Program-made: the position numbers and the translations under genes
Part shown: positions 23,658 to 31,704 of the stretch, one piece after another
Layout of the letters: each line of letters opens with the position of its first letter
Numbering within the stretch: the stretch's first letter is position 1
From: Streptomyces guryensis
GTDB taxonomy: Bacteria; Actinomycetota; Actinomycetes; Streptomycetales; Streptomycetaceae
Reading direction: 5' to 3'
Assembly (NCBI RefSeq): GCF_021261325.1
Contig: NZ_JAJSBI010000033.1
Location: 1-64,000 of the forward strand
DNA length: 64,000 nucleotides
Notes under the pieces: model-generated
The model's input: only the letters and a program-made list of their open reading frames with translations
Databases searched by the model: none
Told to the model about the DNA's origin: nothing

Positions 23658-24998
23658 ATGCGCAGACTTCTCGCCTGCCTGGCGGCGGCCACAGCCGTAC
23701 TCGGCGGGCTCACCGCGACCGCACCCGCCGCGGCGGCGGCCGACTCGGGCTCGTTCAACGTCCTCAGCTACAACGTGGCCGGCCTGCCCGCGGCCGTCAA
23801 CAGCGCGCCGACGCCCCGCGAGTCGAGCACCACCGCGATCGGCCAGCGCATCGCGCCGTACGACATCGTCCACGTCGAGGAGGACTTCAACTACCACTCC
23901 TACCTCTACGCCGCCGACACCGCGCACGCCTACCGCACCCCCACCAGCGGCGGCGCGGGCATCGGCAGCGGCCTCAACACGCTGTCGAAAATCCCCTACG
24001 ACACGGACGACTTCGAGCGCGTCCACTGGAACTCCTGCCAGACAGATTCGGGCGACTGCCTGACCCCCAAGGGGTTCACCTTCATGCGCGAGCGCCTCGC
24101 CGAGGGCGTCTACGTCGACTTCTACAACCTGCACACCAACGCCGGCACCAACGACGGCGACGAAGCCTCCCGCGCCGACAACCTCAACCAGCTCACCGCC
24201 TTCATCAACACCCACTCGGCCGGAAACGCCGTCGTGGTCATGGGCGACACCAACACCCGCTACACCCGCACCGCCGACACCATCGCCGAGTTCGCGGCGG
24301 CCAACGGACTCACCGACGCCTGGGTGCAGCTGATCCGGGGCGGCACCCCGCCGGCCAAGGGCAGTGACGCCCTGGTCTGCGACCAGTCCGGGGCGACCGT
24401 GCCCAACACCTGCGAGGTCGTCGACAAGGTCCTCTACCGCAGCAGCAAGCTCGTCTCGCTCAACGCGACGTCCTACAACAACGAGCACGCCAAGTTCCTC
24501 ACCGACGACGGGAAGATGCTCTCCGACCACGACCCGATCACGGTCGGCTTCAACTGGTCCCGCAACGCCGCCTACCAGCTCAGCGACCAGTTCGGCGGCC
24601 CGCACGGCGACTACTACAACGACATCAACAGCGTGCCCGCCGGGGCCCGCGCCACCACCATCGCCCTGAACAGCGGCGCACGCGTCGACCAGATGAGCCT
24701 CACGCTGGCGAACGGCACCACGCTCACGCACGGCGGGACGGGCGGCACCGCGTCGTCCCTCACCCTCGGCAGCGGCGAGTACGTCACCACCGCCTACCTC
24801 TGCCAGGGCGTGAAGGACGACCACACACGGATCTTCTACGCCAAGTTCACCACCAGCCTGGGCCGCACCCTGGCCGGCGGCACCACGACATCGGACTGCG
24901 TGACCCGCACCGCCCCCTCCGGCTGGCAGATCGCCGGCTTCCACGGACGCGCGGGCGACGAGGTCGACAAGGTCGGCTTCGTCTACACCCAGCGCTGA
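23658..24998 (+). CDS. Secreted endonuclease/exonuclease/phosphatase-family protein with C-terminal lectin-like domain
   Basis: The 446-aa exported protein has a Sec signal peptide (to about residue 28, AAAAA-D). The DNase I-like metal-dependent phosphoesterase domain spans about 32-300: SYNVAGLP, HVEEDF, NLHTNA, VVVMGDTNTR, LSDHDPI. The order of the Asn, Glu, Asp and His motifs matches the family, which includes sphingomyelinases and nucleases. The C-terminal domain of about 130 residues (from DQFGGPHGDYYND) has a jacalin-type lectin pattern and could bind glycans. The start follows AGGAGA at 23643-23648. The upstream gap 23474-23657 carries two GGTAAC copies near 23588-23606 but no gene. 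Confidence 0.88.
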   Translation: MRRLLACLAAATAVLGGLTATAPAAAAADSGSFNVLSYNVAGLPAAVNSAPTPRESSTTAIGQRIAPYDIVHVEEDFNYHSYLYAADTAHAYRTPTSGGAGIGSGLNTLSKIPYDTDDFERVHWNSCQTDSGDCLTPKGFTFMRERLAEGVYVDFYNLHTNAGTNDGDEASRADNLNQLTAFINTHSAGNAVVVMGDTNTRYTRTADTIAEFAAANGLTDAWVQLIRGGTPPAKGSDALVCDQSGATVPNTCEVVDKVLYRSSKLVSLNATSYNNEHAKFLTDDGKMLSDHDPITVGFNWSRNAAYQLSDQFGGPHGDYYNDINSVPAGARATTIALNSGARVDQMSLTLANGTTLTHGGTGGTASSLTLGSGEYVTTAYLCQGVKDDHTRIFYAKFTTSLGRTLAGGTTTSDCVTRTAPSGWQIAGFHGRAGDEVDKVGFVYTQR

Positions 24999-25003
24999 CG
25001 TGC

Positions 25004-25105
25004 TCCCCGCCTCGAAGGGCGGGGATCGAACGGGACGTCGCCCGCGACGTCGTGGCCGCGGTCATGGACGGTCCCGCAGGTCCCACACGCCCACGTGCGG
25101 ACGTG
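25004..25105 (-). pseudogene. Zinc-ribbon remnant of a TnpB-type transposase with end hairpin
   Basis: The minus strand encodes RTWACGTCGTVHDRGHDVAG, which resembles the last zinc-binding and RuvC-III stretch of IS200/IS605 TnpB proteins (CxxCGxVHDRDxNAA). No further TnpB sequence is recognisable upstream. Directly after it, TCCCCGCC (25004-25011) and GGCGGGGA (25018-25025) form a perfect 8-bp hairpin with loop TCGAAG, as expected of the right end of such elements. The match is short, so this is a tentative call. Confidence 0.4.
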
Positions 25106-25319
25106 CAGGGGCTCGGGCCGTCCTTGACGCCCCGGTCGAGGATTCGACGCCGCCGTCCTCGGGGCGAGACAGCCGGAAGGCCCCCCGCCCTGAGCCCTGG
25201 GCGAGGTCCATTCCGAACGGCTCCTCCGCGGGCCAGAACCCGGCGTGGCCGTCGTAGTTGAAGCCCAAGGATCCGGCACCGACGGCAATCAGCAGCAGCG
25301 AGGCCTCCGCCGTCGACGA

Positions 25320-25800
25320 TCCGCGGGGCGACGATCCCGGCGGCGGAGACGATGCCCACGGTGGCCGAACGCATCAGGGCGAGGCCGACTACTCGCTCAA
25401 GCCCATCGGCCACCAGGACCTCAAGCCCCGTCTGAAGCGGTAGGCCGCCCAGCGCGGGCGGCTGCTCAACACGGTCGTCCGCGGCCAGGCCGGCGTCGAC
25501 CGGGTGCCGGCCATGGCGTTCGCCCCCGCCCCCGCCCCTGCCCCTGCCCCTGCCCCTGCCCCTGCCCCTGCCGGCGTGCTGTCCAAGGGCCTGAGCGTGG
25601 AGACCGCCCAGCTGATCGAGCGCGCGCCGCGCGCTACCGAAGGCACCCTGTCCGCGGCCGAGTGCGCCGGCGCCACCGGCATCTCCCACGTCGGCGCCCG
25701 ACGCCACCTGAAGCACTTCCACACCACGGGCGACGCCGGCGTCAGCCTGCGCCACGGCACTGCCGGCTTGCCCGGAGCGCCGCTGCGGCCGGCGGTCGTA
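25320..25800 (+). pseudogene. Decayed CitB/DctR-type response regulator
   Basis: The plus strand preserves, in broken frames, the second half of a receiver domain (TMPTVAERIRAR, then after a one-base shift ADYSLKPIGHQDLKPRLKR), a TAG stop at 25441-25443, the linker GRLLNTVVRGQAGVDRV, and the C-terminal HTH region (SKGLSVETAQLIERAPRATE, then TLSAAECAGATGISHVGARR). This order and spacing match CitB/DpiA-type regulators of C4-dicarboxylate or citrate two-component systems. The phospho-acceptor half is absent. A hexamer repeat has expanded in the linker. The last open frame runs on into the next gene without a stop. Confidence 0.65.
25522..25569 (+). repeat. Eight tandem hexamers (GCCCCC/GCCCCT)
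   Basis: Two GCCCCC units are followed by six GCCCCT units, encoding an Ala-Pro run in the frame of the decayed response regulator. It is a probable slippage expansion in the former inter-domain linker. Confidence 0.85.
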
Positions 25801-25848
25801 ACCCCGCGCTCTTCCCTTCGACCGCACTCCATCCGGCACACTCACCCC

Positions 25849-26589
25849 ATGGAGACAGCACAGTTCGTGGAGATCCTGAACCGCGAGGGGCGGTTGCTGG
25901 CGGCGGCCGCCGAGGAGGCCGGAACCGATGCCAAGGTGCCGACCTGCCCGGACTGGCAGGTGAAGGATCTGCTGCGGCACACCGGGATGGTGCACCGGTG
26001 GGCGGCCGCCTTCGTCTCCGAGGGGCACACGTCCTACCACCCGGACGGCGGGCTGCCCGACCTCGACGGCGACGCACTGCTGGCGTGGTTCCGCGCGGGG
26101 CACCGGTATCTCGTCGACACCCTCGCCTCCGCTCCGCCCGACGTGCGGTGCTGGCACTTCCTGCCCGCGCCGTCACCCCTCGCCTTCTGGGCCCGGCGGC
26201 AGGCGCACGAGACCACGGTGCACCGGATCGACGCGGAGTCGGCGAGGGGCGGAGCGCCGAGCGGGATCGCCCCCGGCTTCGCGACCGACGGCATCGACGA
26301 GCTGCTGCGCGGTTTCCACGCCCGCTCCAGGAGCAAGGTCCGCAGCGACGAGCCCCGGGTGCTGCGGGTGCGGGCCACGGACACCGACGGCGCGGTGTGG
26401 ACCGTACGGCTGTCCCAGGAGCCGCCGGTAGCCGCGCGGGATGCGGCAGGGGACGCCGACTGCGAAGTGGCAGGGCCCGCCGCGCAGTTGTACCTGGCGC
26501 TGTGGAACCGGCTGCCGTTCCCGGACGTGATCGGGGACGCCGCCGTCGCCGCACTGTGGCGCGAGAGGTCGGCCGTCACCTGGAGCTGA
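25849..26589 (+). CDS. Maleylpyruvate isomerase-family mycothiol-dependent protein
   Basis: The 246-aa protein begins METAQFVEILNREGRLLAAA and contains the DinB-like mycothiol-dependent N-terminal fold typical of the family (PTCPDWQVKDLLRHTG with the metal-binding His, then FWARRQAHETTVHRIDAES). A C-terminal SCP2-like domain follows (from about 170). These proteins use mycothiol, the actinobacterial thiol, for isomerase or transferase reactions; the substrate is unknown. ATG 25849 lies a few bases after a plausible minus-10, with no ribosome site, so a leaderless mRNA is likely. The frame is open far upstream into a decayed response regulator, but that part is not expected to be translated. 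The 3' end overlaps the convergent MarR gene by 14 nt. Confidence 0.88.
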   Translation: METAQFVEILNREGRLLAAAAEEAGTDAKVPTCPDWQVKDLLRHTGMVHRWAAAFVSEGHTSYHPDGGLPDLDGDALLAWFRAGHRYLVDTLASAPPDVRCWHFLPAPSPLAFWARRQAHETTVHRIDAESARGGAPSGIAPGFATDGIDELLRGFHARSRSKVRSDEPRVLRVRATDTDGAVWTVRLSQEPPVAARDAAGDADCEVAGPAAQLYLALWNRLPFPDVIGDAAVAALWRERSAVTWS

Positions 26590-26968
26590 GGTCGCCCGAC
26601 AGCATCCGTGTCAGCACCGCACGCTGTACCGGCAGCACCTCGCCGTGCAGGGTGCGCCCCTTCGCCGTGAGGACCACACGGACGCCCCGCCGGTCCTCCG
26701 TGCACATGGCGCGCTCGACCAGGCCGTCCTTCTCCAGCCGGGCGATCAGCCGTGACAGCGCGCTCTGGCTGAGGTGGACCCGCTCGGAGATCTCCTGCAC
26801 GCGATAGGTGCAGGAGTCGCCGGACAGCACGTCCAGCACCTCGAAGTCGCTGGCGCACAGGCCGTGTTGATGCAGTGCGCGATCGAGTTCGCACTGGGTG
26901 CGGGCATGCAGCGCGAGGATGTCCCGCCACTGGTCCACGAGCGCCTGTTCGGCCTTCTTCGCCGCCAT
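26576..26968 (-). CDS. MarR-family transcriptional regulator
   Basis: This 130-aa winged-helix protein has the MarR layout: helix 1-2 dimer region, recognition part YRVQEISERVHLSQSALSRLIARLEKDGLVER, and wing CTEDRRGVRVVLTAKGR. It is divergent from an MFS drug-exporter gene. A long imperfect palindrome at 27011-27041 in the intergenic space is the likely operator, so it probably represses the exporter and is relieved by a small-molecule ligand. The ligand is not inferable. Confidence 0.93.
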   Translation of the reverse strand: MAAKKAEQALVDQWRDILALHARTQCELDRALHQHGLCASDFEVLDVLSGDSCTYRVQEISERVHLSQSALSRLIARLEKDGLVERAMCTEDRRGVRVVLTAKGRTLHGEVLPVQRAVLTRMLSGDLSSR

Positions 26969-27010
26969 CCGCGCACCGTAGCAGAGAAGCAGAATTATTG
27001 CACCGGAATT

Positions 27011-27041
27011 AAATGCACTTGCATTCGATGCATGCGCATGT
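27011..27041. promoter_or_regulatory. Probable MarR operator in the marR/MFS intergenic region
   Basis: The halves AAATGCACTTGCAT and ATGCATGCGCATGT are inverted copies matching at 11 of 14 positions around TCG. The site lies 14 nt before the MFS start codon and 43 nt from the marR start, so binding would block both promoters or the 5' end of the exporter mRNA. Confidence 0.6.
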
Positions 27042-27054
27042 AATGTGTGTGTCC

Positions 27055-28539
27055 ATGACCTCTCCGCTCACCACCCCTGCGGCCCCGTCCCCGGCGGCCC
27101 GCTGGACTCCCCGGCTGTGGGGCACCCTGCTGGTGCTCTGCGCCGCGATGTTCCTGGACGCGCTCGACGTGTCGATGGTCGGCGTCGCACTGCCGTCCAT
27201 CGGCTCCGACCTCGAGCTGTCCACCTCGGCGCTGCAATGGATCGTCAGCGGCTACATCCTGGGCTACGGCGGCCTGCTGCTGCTCGGCGGACGCACCGCC
27301 GACCTGCTCGGCAGGCGCCAGGTCTTCCTGATCGCCCTGGGCGTGTTCGCACTCGCCTCACTGCTCGGCGGGCTCGTCGACTCGGGTCCGCTGCTGATCG
27401 CCAGCCGTTTCATCAAGGGCCTGAGCGCGGCCTTCACCGCGCCCGCCGGCCTGTCCATCATCACCACGACCTTCGCCGAGGGCCCGCTGCGCAACCGGGC
27501 CCTGTCCATCTACACCACCTGCGCGGCCACCGGCTTCTCGATGGGCCTGGTCCTCTCCGGCCTGCTCACCGAGGCCAGCTGGCGCCTGACCATGCTGCTG
27601 CCCGCGCCTATCGCCCTGATCGCCCTGGTGGCGGGCCTGAAGCTGTTGCCGCGCAGCGAACGCGAGAAGGACCACAACGGCTACGACATCCCCGGCGCCG
27701 TCATCGGCACCGCGTCGATGCTGCTGCTCGTCTTCACCGTCGTACAGGCTCCGCAGGTCGGCTGGGCGTCGGCCCGCACGCTGCTGTCCTTCCTGGCCGT
27801 CGCCGTGCTGCTGACCGTGTTCGTGCTCGTCGAGCGGCGTTCGGCGGGTCCGCTGATCCGGCTCGGTGTGCTGCGGTCCGGCAGCCAGATCCGCGCCCAA
27901 CTCGGCGCGATGGCCTTCTTCGGGTCCTACGTCGGCTTCCAGTTCCTGGTCACGCTGTACATGCAGTCGCTGCTCGGCTGGTCGGCGCTGCACACGGCGC
28001 TCGCCTTCCTGCCGGCCGGCGCACTGGTGGCGGTGTCCTCGACGAAGGTCGGCTCGATCGTCGACCGGTTCGGCACCCAGCGGCTGATCGCGGCGGGCTT
28101 CGCGCTGATGGTCGTCGGATACGCGCTGTTCCTGCGCGTGAGCCTCGACCCCGTGTACGCCGCCGTCATCCTGCCGTCGATGCTGCTGATCGGCGCGGCC
28201 TGCGCGCTGGTCTTCCCCTCGCTCAACATCCAGGCCACCAACGGCGTCGAGGACCACGAGCAGGGCATGGTCTCCGGGCTGCTCAACACCTCGGTGCAGG
28301 TGGGCGGGGCGATCTTCCTGGCCGTGGTGACCGCGGTGGTGACCGCCGGAGCCCCCGCGCACGCCACCCCGCAGGCCGTGCTGGACAGCTACCGGCCCGG
28401 GCTGGTGGTGGTGACGGGCATCGCCCTCGCCGGGCTGCTGATCACGCTCACGGGCCTGCGGACGCGCCGGCCCCAGCAGTCCGTGGTGGTCGCCAGGTCC
28501 CCTTCACCGGAGGCGGAGCGCGTACCCGTACGCGACTAG
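27055..28539 (+). CDS. Drug-exporter MFS transporter, 14-TM EmrB/QacA type
   Basis: The protein of about 494 aa has 14 predicted hydrophobic segments and DHA2-family motifs: LDVSMVGVALPSIGSDL in the first segments, GGRTADLLGRRQVFL in loop 2-3, and a GLVLSGLL antiporter-like stretch in segment 5. It should export drugs or toxic metabolites by proton antiport. ATG 27055 begins the conserved-looking N-terminus; ATG 27013 lies within the probable operator and is unlikely. The mRNA leader is very short or absent. A strong hairpin terminator follows at 28554. The divergent MarR protein is the likely repressor. Confidence 0.92.
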   Translation: MTSPLTTPAAPSPAARWTPRLWGTLLVLCAAMFLDALDVSMVGVALPSIGSDLELSTSALQWIVSGYILGYGGLLLLGGRTADLLGRRQVFLIALGVFALASLLGGLVDSGPLLIASRFIKGLSAAFTAPAGLSIITTTFAEGPLRNRALSIYTTCAATGFSMGLVLSGLLTEASWRLTMLLPAPIALIALVAGLKLLPRSEREKDHNGYDIPGAVIGTASMLLLVFTVVQAPQVGWASARTLLSFLAVAVLLTVFVLVERRSAGPLIRLGVLRSGSQIRAQLGAMAFFGSYVGFQFLVTLYMQSLLGWSALHTALAFLPAGALVAVSSTKVGSIVDRFGTQRLIAAGFALMVVGYALFLRVSLDPVYAAVILPSMLLIGAACALVFPSLNIQATNGVEDHEQGMVSGLLNTSVQVGGAIFLAVVTAVVTAGAPAHATPQAVLDSYRPGLVVVTGIALAGLLITLTGLRTRRPQQSVVVARSPSPEAERVPVRD

Positions 28540-28553
28540 GGGGCGCCTCCCCT

Positions 28554-28591
28554 GTGCGCCCGGCGGGGCCTGCTTGCCCCGCCGGGCGCAC
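28554..28591 (+). terminator. Strong hairpin after the MFS gene
   Basis: GTGCGCCCGGCGGGGC (28554-28569) pairs perfectly over 16 bp with GCCCCGCCGGGCGCAC (28576-28591), loop CTGCTT. It lies 14 nt after the MFS stop. No U-tract is present, as is common in streptomycetes. Confidence 0.9.
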
Positions 28592-28654
28592 TGCCGTGAG
28601 ACTGGGTGTGTGGATGGATACGGGGGACGGCGTCACAAGGCCGAGCAGGACGCG

Positions 28655-28894
28655 ATGACCGTCGAGATCGGTTACGCGCTGGTCAGTGCGGTGTTCGCGG
28701 CAGCGGTGGTCTTCGGGGCCGTCGCCGGACCGGCGTTGCTCTTCGACCTGCCGGACCTGCTGTCCAGGCTGCTGCTGCGGGTGGGACTGGCGCTCGCGCC
28801 CATCGTGTTCGTCGTCCGGGCCGTGAGCGTCGTGGTGCGCTTCAGGCGGGGCGCTCAGCCCAGCCAGCCCGGTCGCACCAGCCCCGACTCGTAG
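28655..28894 (+). CDS. Small membrane protein (79 aa)
   Basis: The protein starts MTVEIGYALVSAVFAAAVVF and has two hydrophobic segments (about 6-28 and 39-60), then a short basic tail. AGGA precedes the ATG by 4 nt. It is a short actinobacterial-style membrane protein with no recognised family. Its 3' end overlaps the convergent response-regulator gene by 40 nt. Confidence 0.6.
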   Translation: MTVEIGYALVSAVFAAAVVFGAVAGPALLFDLPDLLSRLLLRVGLALAPIVFVVRAVSVVVRFRRGAQPSQPGRTSPDS

Positions 28895-29520
28895 GCCAGG
28901 ACGACCAGTTGGGCCCGGTCCCGGGCCCCCAGTTTGACCATGGTCCGGCTGACATGGGTCTTCGCGGTGAGGGGGCTGACGACCAGACGGCGGGCGATCT
29001 CCTCGTTGGACAGGCCGATGCCGACCAGGGCCATCACCTCGCGTTCCCGCTCGGTGAGTCCGGCGAGGGTGTCGGCGGCCGCGGGTTCCTTGGAGCGGGC
29101 CGCGAACTCGGCGATCAGACGACGGGTCACGCCGGGGGAGAGCAGTGCGTCGCCCTCGACCACCGCCCTGACGGCGCGCAGGAGTTCATCCGGTTCGGTG
29201 TCCTTGACCAGGAAGCCGGAGGCGCCGGAGCGGATCGCCTCGAAGACGTACTCGTCGAGCTCGAAGGTGGTGAGCATGACCGCCTTGACACCCTGCAGGG
29301 CGTCGTCGTCGGTGATCCGGCGGGTCGCCGCCAGGCCGTCCAGCACGGGCATGCGGATGTCCATCAGGACGACGTCCGGGCGCAGTTCGCGCACCTTGCG
29401 CAGCGCCTCCTCGCCGTCGGCGGCCTCTCCGGCCACCTCGATGTCCGGCTGCGCGTCGAGGAGCGCCTTGAAGCCGGCCCGCACCAGTGCCTGGTCGTCG
29501 GCGAGCAGTACGCGGATCAC
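28855..29520 (-). CDS. NarL/LuxR-family response regulator
   Basis: The 221-aa protein has a receiver domain (DD at 8-9, phospho-acceptor Asp54 in VLMDIRMP, Lys in LVKDTEP) and a C-terminal LuxR HTH (LTEREREVMALVGIGLSNEEIARRL, then TAKTHVSRTMVKLGARDRAQLV). It starts at GTG 29520, overlapping the stop of the histidine kinase gene as GTGA, so the pair is translationally coupled. It should bind DNA as a phosphorylated dimer. The target genes are not evident nearby. Confidence 0.95.
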   Translation of the reverse strand: MIRVLLADDQALVRAGFKALLDAQPDIEVAGEAADGEEALRKVRELRPDVVLMDIRMPVLDGLAATRRITDDDALQGVKAVMLTTFELDEYVFEAIRSGASGFLVKDTEPDELLRAVRAVVEGDALLSPGVTRRLIAEFAARSKEPAAADTLAGLTEREREVMALVGIGLSNEEIARRLVVSPLTAKTHVSRTMVKLGARDRAQLVVLAYESGLVRPGWLG

Positions 29521-30752
29521 CGGTCGTCCTCCTTGGCCTTGACCTTGAGCGGCAGTACGGCGAGCACCCGGAAGCCGCCGTCCGTGCGCGGACCCGCCTC
29601 GATCGTGCCACCCAGCGCCGCGGCACGCTCCCGCATTCCGGCCAGACCGTTGCCGCTACCGCCCGCGTCGGCGCCGGTCGCGGGTCCGTCGTCGTCGATG
29701 CGCAGCCGTAGCGTCTGATCGTCGTGGCCGACGTGCACGCGCGCGTGACGCGAGCCCGAGTGCCGTACGACGTTGGTGAGGGCCTCCTGGACGATACGGA
29801 AGGCGGCGAGGTCGGTGCCGGGCGCGAGGCGTGGCGGCTCCCCTTCGACGTCCACCGTGAGGCCCGCGCTCGCCGCCTGCTCCACCAGCTCGGGCAGCCG
29901 GTCGAGGCCGGGCGCCGGAGCGCGCGGTGCGTCTCCCGGTGTGCGGAGCGTGGCGAGGACCTGGCGGACCTCGCCGAGCGCCTCCTTGCTGGCGGCCTTG
30001 ATGGTGGTGAGCGCGGTGCGCGCCTGTTCGGGGTCGGTGTCGAGGAGGGCGAGCCCGACGCCCGCCTGCACGTTGATCACCGAGATGCTGTGGGCGAGGA
30101 CGTCGTGCAGCTCCTGGGCGATCCGCAACCGCTCCTCGTCGGCCCGCCGCCGCGCCGCCTGCGCCCGCTCGGCCCGCTCTCCGGCCCACTGCTCGCGCCG
30201 GATCCGGGCCAGCTCCGCCAGCGCCACGATCGCCGCCACCCATGCGGCGATCACGGCTTCCTGCGCCCAGGGGGCCGCCGGGTCCCGCGACGGCGGCAGC
30301 CAGCGGTACAGCCAGTGGGCCATCAGCATGTGCCCGGCCCACAGCATCGCCACCGCACCCCAGGCGGCCCGCCGATGCCCCGAGACGATCGCGCTGAAGC
30401 AGGCCACCACCACGGTGAAGAAGACCGGACCGTACGCGTACCCGGCCCCCAGGTAGACCATCGCGGCGGCCGCGGTGCCGTACACGACGAGCACCGGATG
30501 GCGCCGCCGCCACAGCAGCAGTCCGGAGCCCACCAGCAGCAGCACGCGCGCGAAGATGTCGAGGGCGGCGCGCTTGCCCTCCTGCTGGTGCGCCGCGTAG
30601 TGGGAGCCGACGAGCACGAAGACGGTGAGCAGCAGGGTGGAGCGCCACGGCCAACGGGCCTGCCGGTGCTCGTCGCCCCAGCGGTTCATCCACGGCGGGC
30701 CGTGCCGCCACCACTGGGGCGGTCCGCCCGCGTGCCCACGCTGCTCGTCCAT
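29517..30752 (-). CDS. Sensor histidine kinase, HisKA_3 (NarX/DesK-like)
   Basis: The kinase of about 411 aa has four to five membrane segments between about 40 and 185, a dimerisation/phosphorylation helix with the motif LHDVLAHSIS (His is the phospho-acceptor), and a HATPase domain (EALTNVVRHS, then GNGLAGMRERAAALGG). No large extracellular domain is visible, so it may sense the membrane state or cell-envelope stress. ATG 30752 is preferred because the minus-10-like TAGCGT lies just upstream, giving a leaderless mRNA; GTG 30761 is an alternative. It is coupled to the response regulator downstream. Confidence 0.93.
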   Translation of the reverse strand: MDEQRGHAGGPPQWWRHGPPWMNRWGDEHRQARWPWRSTLLLTVFVLVGSHYAAHQQEGKRAALDIFARVLLLVGSGLLLWRRRHPVLVVYGTAAAAMVYLGAGYAYGPVFFTVVVACFSAIVSGHRRAAWGAVAMLWAGHMLMAHWLYRWLPPSRDPAAPWAQEAVIAAWVAAIVALAELARIRREQWAGERAERAQAARRRADEERLRIAQELHDVLAHSISVINVQAGVGLALLDTDPEQARTALTTIKAASKEALGEVRQVLATLRTPGDAPRAPAPGLDRLPELVEQAASAGLTVDVEGEPPRLAPGTDLAAFRIVQEALTNVVRHSGSRHARVHVGHDDQTLRLRIDDDGPATGADAGGSGNGLAGMRERAAALGGTIEAGPRTDGGFRVLAVLPLKVKAKEDDR

Positions 30753-30845
30753 GACGGCCACGCTAGACGCGACCGGGAGCGCGGGGCGTCCACCGGGCGT
30801 GGTGATCAGCGGTACTCCCCGGGAAGTACGACGCCCCGCCTCGGC

Positions 30846-31532
30846 TCACGTCAGCCCGACTCCGAGGGCGAGCTGCCCCGCCGCATGCCGGAAGAACGCC
30901 GCCCGGTCCTCCACGACACGGTGGAACTGGCCGAACAGCTCGAACCCGATCAGTCCGAACAGCTGGGCCCAGGCCGCGACGAGGGCCGGGGCGACGGCGG
31001 GCGGCAGGTCGGAGGCGAAGTCGGCCGCCATGCGCTCGGCCTCGGGCAGCAGTTCGGCGGGGAGAGCGGGCAGGGCCACGCCGGGGCCCAGCCTGGCGTC
31101 GCGCACGATGCCGATCAGGACGAGGCCGACGCGGGCGGCGGCCGGGACGGTGGTCTCGGGGGCCGTGTAGCCGGGGACCGGCGAGCCGTAGATCAGCGCG
31201 TACTCGTGGGGGTGCGCAAGGGCCCATTCGCGTACGGCCTCGCACACGGTGGTCCAGCGCTGCACGGGTCCGTCGTCGGCCGCGGCGGTGTGCGCCGCCT
31301 CGGCCGCCTCGCCCACGGAGTCGTACGCGTCGATGATGAGCGCGGTCAGCAGGTCGTCGCGGCTCGGGAAGTAGCGGTAGAGCGCGGAGGAGGCCATGCC
31401 GAGCTCGCGGGCCACGGCGCGCAGCGAGAGCTTGGCGGCGCCCTCGGCCGCGAGTTGTCTGCGCGCCTCTTCCTTGATGGCCGCGGTGACCTCGATCCTG
31501 GCTCGGGCACGGGCGCTGTGTGCGGTGCTCAT
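30846..31532 (-). CDS. TetR-family transcriptional regulator
   Basis: This 228-aa repressor has the N-terminal HTH (ARRQLAAEGAAKLSLRAVARELGMASSALYRYFPSRDDLL) and a C-terminal ligand-binding helical domain of the TetR_C_33 type (from about 100). ATG 31532 is preceded by GGGAG; a start at 31619 would add an implausible leader. It is divergent from the deazaflavin-dependent oxidoreductase gene, and three related inverted-repeat sites lie between them, so it probably represses that gene and itself. Confidence 0.92.
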   Translation of the reverse strand: MSTAHSARARARIEVTAAIKEEARRQLAAEGAAKLSLRAVARELGMASSALYRYFPSRDDLLTALIIDAYDSVGEAAEAAHTAAADDGPVQRWTTVCEAVREWALAHPHEYALIYGSPVPGYTAPETTVPAAARVGLVLIGIVRDARLGPGVALPALPAELLPEAERMAADFASDLPPAVAPALVAAWAQLFGLIGFELFGQFHRVVEDRAAFFRHAAGQLALGVGLT

Positions 31533-31593
31533 GGGGAGCAGTCTCCCATGAAAGGAGAGCAGTGCACACAACAGAGATCGGCGAACAAAAAAG

Positions 31594-31683
31594 AGAGCAC
31601 CGCTCTTGCTTTGGATCACCGATCCGGTGCAGACTCATCACATCAAGCGAGAGCGGTGCTCACAAAAGCGAACGGCGCTCTTC
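31594..31683. promoter_or_regulatory. Cluster of three TetR-like operator sites
   Basis: AGAGCACCGCTCT (31594-31606) has arms AGAGC/GCTCT. AGAGCGGTGCTC (31650-31661) is its inverted copy over 12 bp. AGCGAACGGCGCTCTT (31667-31682) is a weaker third copy. All lie between the divergent tetR gene (31532) and the oxidoreductase gene (31705). Confidence 0.6.
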
Positions 31684-31704
31684 CACTGACCGATGGGGGT
31701 CCTC

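Noticed and set aside
23430..24944. 504-codon minus-strand frame opposite the exported phosphoesterase
   Set aside because: Val/Gly/Arg-rich antisense shadow. The plus strand has a signal peptide and catalytic motifs.
25504..25849. N-terminal extension of the mycothiol-dependent protein
   Set aside because: The extension is a decayed response-regulator HTH with a hexamer repeat, not part of this family. The conserved start is ATG 25849.
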